From IMG/VR virus record IMGVR_UViG_3300047557_000473, positions 1 to 34,723 of that record: 34,723 nt of DNA. One strand, 5' to 3'. Origin of the DNA: a virus. Below are positions 29,124-34,723 of the stretch, one piece after another. Under the pieces are notes generated by a model, which saw only the letters and a list, made by a program, of their open reading frames with translations, did not search any database and had not been told where the DNA came from. The position numbers and the translations under genes are program-made. Position 1 is the stretch's first letter. The number at the start of each line of letters is the position of its first letter.

Positions 29124-29882
29124 CTAACGGGTTGAAATAGCTTTCAGCAACTCGCGGTATTCGAGCGCTTTCAGCAACTCCGCCGCATCAGACTCACTCT
29201 GAGTGGCAGTTTGTTGATCGCCTACAGCATCACGCTGTTCCAAAATGGCTTTCAACACACCGGACGCGGCGGTCGCATCCCGGCGAGATAGGCCTGCATC
29301 ACGCAAAGCCTTCTCAATCGTTCTCGGATTGGGTTTTGAGCCCATCCAATACTCAAGCCTACTGATCTCAGCCTTTGGGTTATTAGGCTGCATCACGATA
29401 GAAACCTCGGCTAGGCCACCTTTGACGATCTGAAAGAAAGTATCGGGATCGTCTGTAGGCTCGCCATTCTCATCCACCATTCTGTACTCATCTGCGTAAG
29501 CACCCACAGAAACGCCGCCAACCATCCGCGGGCTTTCCTTCATGATGGTGTACAGATCGGAGCCAGCAGTGGTGTTCAGGAAGATCTTTCCTGTGCCGGT
29601 CATACCTTCTTGCGTAATGTCGAACTTCGACCATTCGCCGACAGGCATCATGTCGGAAGAGTGTTGGAAGTACATCGGAAGTGGCCTTCCTTCATCCATC
29701 CACATCTCGTGCCACGCCTCGAAAGCCTCGGGTGTGTAAAAGAACCGACGACCGTCAGCGCCTTCTCTCGCGCCCCACGTCGTAAGAGTGGCTTCGATTT
29801 CACCCGTGGGTCCTGAAGCCTCGTCGGCTTTACGGCCTAATTCGACCTTAGCCTCGTAGAAAAAGGTGATTTGCTTAGCCAT
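29124..29882 (-). CDS. Prohead serine protease
   Basis: A 252-aa protein of the caudoviral prohead protease family (S78-type fold). The N-terminal half has the expected order of active-site elements: a loop with His (MYFQHSSDMMPVGEW), then the strand-helix with Ser (RMVGGVSVGAYADEY), and SIVMQPNNPKAEI at the end of the catalytic domain. The start is taken at 29882 (MAKQITFFYEAKVEL) with AAGGAA upstream; the nine codons before are within the previous small frame. It matures the capsid by removing the delta domain. The C-terminal about 80 residues are a linker and helical tail. Confidence 0.88.
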   Translation of the reverse strand: MAKQITFFYEAKVELGRKADEASGPTGEIEATLTTWGAREGADGRRFFYTPEAFEAWHEMWMDEGRPLPMYFQHSSDMMPVGEWSKFDITQEGMTGTGKIFLNTTAGSDLYTIMKESPRMVGGVSVGAYADEYRMVDENGEPTDDPDTFFQIVKGGLAEVSIVMQPNNPKAEISRLEYWMGSKPNPRTIEKALRDAGLSRRDATAASGVLKAILEQRDAVGDQQTATQSESDAAELLKALEYRELLKAISTR

Positions 29883-29979
29883 TGATCGGTTCCTTTTTAA
29901 CCATTCCATCCACTAACTTAGGCTTTGGCTTCCTCTTATCTGCCGCCGCCTTGAGTTTCTCTAACAGTTCCTTAAGCAT
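29875..29979 (-). CDS. Small basic protein between portal and protease (tentative)
   Basis: A 34-aa frame starting with an ATG at 29979 that overlaps the 3' end of the portal gene and ending in TAA inside the start of the protease gene. It begins MLKELLEKLKAAADKRKPKP and is Lys-rich and helical. The longer frame up to 30174 only re-reads portal sequence. The Shine-Dalgarno is weak, so this may be a spacer rather than a gene. It covers the roughly 90-base gap between portal and protease. Similar tiny genes occur at this position in other phages, but I cannot identify this one. Confidence 0.4.
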   Translation of the reverse strand: MLKELLEKLKAAADKRKPKPKLVDGMVKKEPING

Positions 29980-31369
29980 TTCCGGCTCTGCCTGTTTTAC
30001 CCACCACTTTAAGGTTTCCACCACCGCCAGTGTCTTGCGGAGAGCTACCGGGGATAGCGCTATCGCCACCAGCGGCAAGCAACAGATCATCAGCACCATC
30101 GAGAGAGTTAAGTCCCAGATATTCACGCGCCTCATTCTGCGTAAGAATCCCATTCTTGACTCCTGCAACGACATAGTTCATTTGATCCAGCGGAGCGCCC
30201 TTCAGGAAGTCTTGTGTCTGAAACTGAACGTGTAAATTCGGATAGCCCTTCAACAACGACAATTTTAACCGCTGCTCAACGTTCGTAATGAACGGCATCA
30301 TCGTTGACTTATAGAATTCGTCCAGCATCGTCTGGGTGTTGTTGTACTTAGACTCGCCGACTCCGATCATCGCGGGAGGTACACCAAACAATCCGCAGAT
30401 ACGCGTCATTGTTTGTTTCTTAAGCTCTCTAGCATCCACATCCTGCAGCGTAAGAGGCTTGATCGCTTCGTAGGTCATACCCTGATCCAACAACATAGAC
30501 TGCCCCGGCTTGCTCTGATCCGAGGGCTGGCTGTTAAGCATGTTGGTCCACGCTTCTTTTAGCCTGCTGGCAATCTCTTTGAACTTTGAGTCGGGGATGA
30601 CTTGCTCGGTGCGGAACAAGCCAGATGGTTTTGCGCCGTTCAACATAATGAAGTTGGAGTAGAGATCAATATCCTGATCTAAGGAAACCAACTCGACAGC
30701 TTGCAACCGGTTAAACGAACTAGAGCCTTGCCACGGCTCAGACTTCGTGTGCATCACCTGAAAATACTTGAGCGGCTCGTCTTTGTTAAATCCGTAGGAT
30801 GAACTTGTAAGCGTGTAGAAGGGATAACGCGTCTCTGAGATCCTCGGCACGATCAAAGTCGAGTCAAGAACGTACATCTCTAGCGGAATCTGCGTCGGTT
30901 CCTGTGCGTCTTTCCTCCAGAGTAATACGAAAGTCTCACCGGCCAGCTCATGCCACATCGTGAACTGATACCAAAACTCGTATTGACTCTGGAAGTTATT
31001 AGGATTCGCAAGAAGGTTAAGAACGCTTGCTGCTCGGCTCTTTTCACGCTCAGGAACGCTAGGGTCTGTCTGTGTGTCTACAAACGTGCCGTCAGCTTGC
31101 TTAGACATGATCTTAACGGGCAGTTGAGCAAGAGAACGTGCTTTTGCCCCTACGCAAGCCATCACAGTCGAGTTTCTAGCAAGTGTCGTGATGTCGACAG
31201 TCCGACCTGCCTCGTTAACAGCAGAGGTCGTAACGTATAAAAGCTGATTAGAACCGTAGCCCTGCCCCTTACCACGGAGCATGACGTTGTTGCCTAAAAC
31301 AGTGTTACCAAAGAGCGAATTCGACTCTTTTTTGTCTGTTTTACGCTTGAATACGTCGAATAAGCCCAT
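29972..31369 (-). CDS. HK97-type portal protein
   Basis: A 465-aa portal of the HK97 family. Recognisable segments: MGLFDVFKRK start, TTLARNSTVMACVGAKARSL (typical wing/clip start), SQYEFWYQFTMWHELAGETF, LEMYVLDSTLIVPRI, then the long stem/crown region with LKEAWTNMLN, GLFGVPPAMIGVGESKYNNT and QMLDEFYKSTMMPFITNVEQ. The C-terminus carries NEAREYLGLNSLDG, then a Gly-rich tail. Twelve copies form the DNA-entry channel at one capsid vertex. It follows TerL by eight bases, the standard packaging-module order. Confidence 0.93.
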   Translation of the reverse strand: MGLFDVFKRKTDKKESNSLFGNTVLGNNVMLRGKGQGYGSNQLLYVTTSAVNEAGRTVDITTLARNSTVMACVGAKARSLAQLPVKIMSKQADGTFVDTQTDPSVPEREKSRAASVLNLLANPNNFQSQYEFWYQFTMWHELAGETFVLLWRKDAQEPTQIPLEMYVLDSTLIVPRISETRYPFYTLTSSSYGFNKDEPLKYFQVMHTKSEPWQGSSSFNRLQAVELVSLDQDIDLYSNFIMLNGAKPSGLFRTEQVIPDSKFKEIASRLKEAWTNMLNSQPSDQSKPGQSMLLDQGMTYEAIKPLTLQDVDARELKKQTMTRICGLFGVPPAMIGVGESKYNNTQTMLDEFYKSTMMPFITNVEQRLKLSLLKGYPNLHVQFQTQDFLKGAPLDQMNYVVAGVKNGILTQNEAREYLGLNSLDGADDLLLAAGGDSAIPGSSPQDTGGGGNLKVVGKTGRAGNA

Positions 31370-31377
31370 TTTTACCC

Positions 31378-33036
31378 CTAAAAGACTCTGAATCCGTACG
31401 ATTCAGACGGCATCGGGTTGTCCAGACTACAGTGCATCGCAATAATCAAGGCAATAATCCCGTCAACCTTAGCGTGACGATCCACACCGGCCTTTTTAAC
31501 TTTGATATTGCCTTGAACGTCTGTAAACACTTCGCAATTGCCCAGTTGATGTCCTAAGAATGGGTTTCCGTCGTGTCTGATCTTGTGGCTTAGAATAAGT
31601 CGCTCGACATGCTTAGACGGGTTAGAAAGCACCGCCATTCCTTGACCGACTTTCTTAACTGGCATTCCGACTTCGTACAGTCTTGCTACTAAAGCAGCAG
31701 CATTATATGCGTCGTAGCCTACTTCTTTTATGTCGTATTTCTGGCTTTGCCCAATAATATACGCCGAAATCTCTCTATCGTCCATCACGTTACCTTCGGT
31801 GATGTGCAAGATCCCCGAATTGATTGCTTGTCTAAAGATGTCTTGATAATGAGTAGGTAGTAATTCAAAGCCATCTTCGGGGAGAAAGAACTTCCATTCG
31901 GCTTCGTAATCGTCCTCAGCAAATCGTTTTAATGTGCAGACAGCGTTTAGATCTCGTGTTGCTGCTAGGTCAAAACCGATAAATACTGCTTCGGGTTCTC
32001 TTTCTGTCAGCCCTACGGATTCATCCCAATGTGTCCTATCAACCCACGCGGTTTCGGCAGATACATAAACGTTAAGCGTTTTACAGAGAAACTCGTTGAG
32101 CGCAGCGGGCTTAATCTTCGCTTCTTCGCATCGAGCAACGATTGCATCGTGCGAAACCGAGATATTGTGCATCGGGTTAGCCTTAGCCCATACCTTTTCG
32201 TCTCTCCAATCATCACCAGCATCGAGAGAGTAAAGAAGCCCAAACCATCGAGGATTGTCTGGAACATCCTGATGAAGGATGTGCTCCATCACCTGAAAGT
32301 CCTCGAAGAACTTTGTATCGCGGGTGAAAGAAGCAGTCGTTATGTATAGCCTAAGAGGATTGAGTCGAGATACCATCCCTGAATGCAAGACCTCAATCGC
32401 ATTCCTGTCTACGATCTGACTCGCCTCGTCAATGATCGCGCACGAAGGGTTGAGCCCGTCTCCGGTCTTTTTAGTGTCTCTGGAGAGAGCTTTCATCATG
32501 CTCTGGCTGTCGCCGTTTTTCACAATCGTGAACTTGCCGAGAATAAAGAGCCTCGAGATCTCCTGCGGCAACGTTTCGACGAAGCCCTTAGCCGTAGTAA
32601 ACACGATTGACGCTTGATCGCGGTTCGTAGCGAGCGTGTAGACCTCTGCGCCAGCTTCCCCGAAGGCTAGTTCATAAAGAGCGATAAGAGCCGTCAGCGT
32701 CGATTTACCAGCCTTTCTAGGGATGTAAACAATGACATCCTGCACCATTCGTTTACGTCGGTCTTTCTTGTGCCTGAAGCCGTAGATCGCGCAAGCAATA
32801 AGGATCTGGAAAGGCTCAAGGCTTACAGAGTATCCCGCCCACTGTCCCTTTACATGCCTGCATAGACCTGCGAACTGTAGAAAGTGATTAACCGGGCTAG
32901 GATCAAAGACCCATTCCCACTCTTTGTTTTCTATGTGATTTAAGAACCGCTGGCAGGCTAGGCGAACATTCCGACAAGCGTCGATCTCGCCTTTTACGAT
33001 GCCGACAGCGTAAGCAATACCATCTTCTATTCTCAT
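31378..33036 (-). CDS. terL: Terminase large subunit
   Basis: A 552-aa DNA-packaging motor and nuclease. The ATPase domain has Walker A at about residues 106-113 (PRKAGKST) and Walker B as CAIIDEAS around residue 200. Motif III is probably LYITTAS. The C-terminal RNase H-like nuclease has VFIGFDLAATRDLNAV (first Asp), EVGYDAYNAAAL, and a final Asp in HAKVDGIIALI. This is the Terminase_1/HK97-type TerL. It overlaps the TerS stop by four bases. It translocates DNA into the prohead through the portal and cuts genome ends. Confidence 0.95.
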   Translation of the reverse strand: MRIEDGIAYAVGIVKGEIDACRNVRLACQRFLNHIENKEWEWVFDPSPVNHFLQFAGLCRHVKGQWAGYSVSLEPFQILIACAIYGFRHKKDRRKRMVQDVIVYIPRKAGKSTLTALIALYELAFGEAGAEVYTLATNRDQASIVFTTAKGFVETLPQEISRLFILGKFTIVKNGDSQSMMKALSRDTKKTGDGLNPSCAIIDEASQIVDRNAIEVLHSGMVSRLNPLRLYITTASFTRDTKFFEDFQVMEHILHQDVPDNPRWFGLLYSLDAGDDWRDEKVWAKANPMHNISVSHDAIVARCEEAKIKPAALNEFLCKTLNVYVSAETAWVDRTHWDESVGLTEREPEAVFIGFDLAATRDLNAVCTLKRFAEDDYEAEWKFFLPEDGFELLPTHYQDIFRQAINSGILHITEGNVMDDREISAYIIGQSQKYDIKEVGYDAYNAAALVARLYEVGMPVKKVGQGMAVLSNPSKHVERLILSHKIRHDGNPFLGHQLGNCEVFTDVQGNIKVKKAGVDRHAKVDGIIALIIAMHCSLDNPMPSESYGFRVF

Positions 33037-33506
33037 GTGCCGAACTTAGGCCCCGCAAGGAATTCGCCCATCTTAGAGCCATCCTCAAGTTTGTTTGCCG
33101 CCAATCGAGACCGCGGAGTCAGTCCCATTTCGTTCATTAGCTTGATGGAGTTTTCCATCGCTTTGTTTGCCAGACTGATGTAAGGATTCGGAGCGTGAGT
33201 CTTTCCGCCGTTAGTCTTAACAACTAAAGGATGCTTTGCCTGCTCTTTCCTTGCGTCAATGTAAAGCTGAAGCTGGTCTGCAAGCATCATCAGCGTGTGC
33301 CTGTCCTGATCCGAGCCAATACCGTAGACATCAAATAGATAGTCGGCGGTCTCTTTTACAAACCTCTCACGGTTAAATAAAGCCGGGTTGTCTGCCCACT
33401 CGGCAAACGGAACTCTGATCTTTACCTTCTCCGGCAATGGGATGCCCGTGTTCTCTCCCTTTGTGCCGTGTACTAAGTGAACTTCAGGTGGATATTTCCG
33501 CTGCAT
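33033..33506 (-). CDS. terS: Terminase small subunit, P27-like
   Basis: A 157-aa protein of the P27-like TerS family. After a basic/Pro-rich start (residues 1-60) comes a helical core (DRHTLMMLADQLQLYIDAR), then the signature VVKTNGGKTHAPNPYISLAN and IKLMNEMGLTPRSRLAANKL at the end. It recognises the packaging start and forms the ring that recruits TerL. It overlaps the methyltransferase gene by 23 bases and TerL by four. The pac/cos site itself cannot be located from the sequence. Confidence 0.9.
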   Translation of the reverse strand: MQRKYPPEVHLVHGTKGENTGIPLPEKVKIRVPFAEWADNPALFNRERFVKETADYLFDVYGIGSDQDRHTLMMLADQLQLYIDARKEQAKHPLVVKTNGGKTHAPNPYISLANKAMENSIKLMNEMGLTPRSRLAANKLEDGSKMGEFLAGPKFGT

Positions 33507-34713
33507 TTTCTAGCCTCGCTTTCTGTCCGGTGAATTCTTCCCATCGCTTGACGATGACATCGCAGTATTTTGGGTCTAGTTCCATCAGATATGCAACTCG
33601 ACCATTCTTTTCTGCTGCTACTAAAGTAGTGCCCGAACCTCCGAAGCTATCTAAAACAATGTCGCCGCCTTTGGTGTTGTTAAGCATTTGGTATTCAAAC
33701 AACGCGACAGGCTTCATTGTTGGATGCTCGCCGTTTCGACTAGGCTTATCGAATTCTAAGATAGTCGTTTGCTTTCTATCTGCCGCCCAAAGGTGTCCAG
33801 CACCTTCTTTCCATCCGTACAAACAAGGCTCGTGCTTCCAGTGGTAATCCTGCCTCCCCATTACCATCGTTGATTTTTTCCAAATCAAGCACTGTCGCAC
33901 CTTCCAACCTGCGTCCTGCGCCGCACCTCGAAAGTTGTATCCCTCAGAGTCAGCGTGCCAAATGTAAAAAACAGCGCCAGCTTTCATCACCGCGTCAGCT
34001 GCGGTATATGCGTCGCGCAAGAACTGACGAAAAGTATCGTCTGACATGCTGTCGTTTTTAATCGTCAAAGCATCCTTTGTTTTGCCTTCGTATGCCACGT
34101 TATAAGGTGGATCTGTTAACCACATATCAACCTGCCGACCATTGCACAGCTTTTCCAGATGATCGACGCTCGTACTATCGCCGCACATCAATCGGTGCTT
34201 GCCTAGTATCCAAATGTCTCCGGGCTTTGTAATAGGCTCCGGTGGAGGCTCAGGAACAGCATCCTCGTCGGTCAATCCTTCGTTTACAACCTCCGGCTTA
34301 AGTGCGCTTATTTCCTCTTCACCGAAGCCTGTAAGACTTAAGTCTAATCCCTCAAGTTCCAGCTCCTCGAGCTCCAAACTGAGAAGCTCCGTATCCCATC
34401 CGGCATTCAAGGCTAACTTGTTGTCGGCAATGATGAGAGCCTTCTTTTGAATCTCGGTTAAATGCGACAGTTCTATTGCCGGGATTTCCTCAAGGCCTAA
34501 CCGCATCGCAGCCTTCAGCCTGCCGTGGCCAGCGATGATTCCTTTCTCGCCGTCGATCAGGATCGGGTTAGTCCAACCAAACTCTTTTATCGACGCAGCG
34601 ATCTGCGCAACTTGCTCGTCTGAGTGCGTTCGGGAATTCCTTGCGTAAGGGGTGAGATCCCCCACGCGAGTCATGACGACTGAGGGAATTCCCTGTTTTT
34701 TTGTCCTACCCAT
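33484..34713 (-). CDS. ParB-like/DNA methyltransferase fusion
   Basis: A 409-aa fusion. Residues 10-100 are a ParB/Sulfiredoxin-like domain (LTPYARNSRTHSDEQVAQIA; IIAGHGRLKAAMRLG). A Leu/Glu-rich linker follows. Residues 160-400 are an N6-adenine/N4-cytosine methyltransferase: DPPY at 201-204 (catalytic motif IV), and the SAM-binding FGGSGTT near residue 355, with motif IV before motif I, the beta-class order. Such fusions are frequent next to phage terminases and probably methylate phage DNA; there is no cognate restriction enzyme here. An in-frame stop just upstream (34720-34722) shows the start is not beyond the window; ATG at 34713 is used, with a weak Shine-Dalgarno. Confidence 0.92.
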   Translation of the reverse strand: MGRTKKQGIPSVVMTRVGDLTPYARNSRTHSDEQVAQIAASIKEFGWTNPILIDGEKGIIAGHGRLKAAMRLGLEEIPAIELSHLTEIQKKALIIADNKLALNAGWDTELLSLELEELELEGLDLSLTGFGEEEISALKPEVVNEGLTDEDAVPEPPPEPITKPGDIWILGKHRLMCGDSTSVDHLEKLCNGRQVDMWLTDPPYNVAYEGKTKDALTIKNDSMSDDTFRQFLRDAYTAADAVMKAGAVFYIWHADSEGYNFRGAAQDAGWKVRQCLIWKKSTMVMGRQDYHWKHEPCLYGWKEGAGHLWAADRKQTTILEFDKPSRNGEHPTMKPVALFEYQMLNNTKGGDIVLDSFGGSGTTLVAAEKNGRVAYLMELDPKYCDVIVKRWEEFTGQKARLENAAEIST

Positions 34714-34723
34714 CCTGTTTTAT

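Noticed and set aside
29980-30174. Hydrophobic N-terminal part of the 99-aa frame between portal and protease
   Set aside because: This part lies wholly within the portal gene in another frame; only the last 34 codons fall at the junction and could be a gene.
34683-34694. 12-bp perfect palindrome AGGGAATTCCCT
   Set aside because: It lies within the beginning of the methyltransferase coding region with no second copy or promoter; a chance dyad is likely.
1-34723. tRNA genes, integrase, att sites and a classic lysogeny repressor
   Set aside because: None recognised on either strand; the winged-helix proteins alone are not sufficient evidence for a temperate lifestyle.

Overview
The window looks like the essentially complete genome of a small tailed bacteriophage (siphovirus-type, HK97-like head, long non-contractile tail), about 34.7 kb. 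I see no host genes, rRNA or tRNA, and no integrase, excisionase or CI-like repressor, so a virulent lifestyle is the simplest reading. The host should be Gram-negative: there is a 3-TM holin and a GH108-type endolysin. The C-terminal domain of the replication protein and the YqaJ/ERF/SSB recombination set recall phages of aquatic or soil betaproteobacteria; this host guess is weak. No gene is cut at either edge. Joining the ends would place an HNH gene, then a ParB-methyltransferase, then the terminase genes in the usual order, so the contig is probably circular or circularly permuted, although no terminal repeat is visible.

Layout. (1) 896-5904, leftward: a tightly coupled early/replication operon, mostly with 4-base ATGA overlaps. 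It encodes a PD-(D/E)XK-like protein, an HNH protein, a replication initiator-like protein, a DnaB-type helicase domain, a MazG-like pyrophosphohydrolase, two winged-helix proteins, a DUF3310 protein and several small unknowns. (2) 5905-6000: a divergent control region with a good leftward sigma70-type promoter whose -35 and spacer lie inside a 20-bp palindrome. (3) 6001-9416, rightward: a recombination operon with ERF annealing protein, PD-(D/E)XK nuclease, HNH/DUF1364-like protein, SSB, YqaJ exonuclease and small unknowns. (4) 34713 down to 9346, leftward: the late genes, in the order ParB-methyltransferase, TerS, TerL, portal, protease, two tandem major-capsid paralogues, head-tail connectors, tail tube, frameshifted tail chaperone, tape measure, tail tip, GNAT, hub protein with a C-terminal S74 chaperone, GIY-YIG endonuclease, collagen-like and glycine-rich fibres, glycosyltransferase, and the lysis genes. 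(5) 34-818: a DUF5856-like gene and an HNH gene, which on a circle would head the late operon.

Points of most interest. Between the early operon and gene 417-818 lies a compact promoter plus intrinsic terminator (829-912). It can be read as a lambda pR'/tR'-like late-gene switch, or as the gene for a 49-nt RNA whose 5' end carries the 16S anti-Shine-Dalgarno octamer ACCUCCUU. The collagen-like fibre is rich in Gly-Pro-Thr triplets and shares its operon with a glycosyltransferase, which suggests a phage-encoded O-glycosylated collagen fibre. Two capsid paralogues are separated by a hairpin, and only the first has a long N-terminal delta-like region. A textbook A_AAA_AAC -1 frameshift site joins the two tail-chaperone frames. 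Short genes were also recovered by reading the gaps: 2944-3078 (44 aa), 24642-24821 (59 aa) and possibly 29875-29979 (34 aa).
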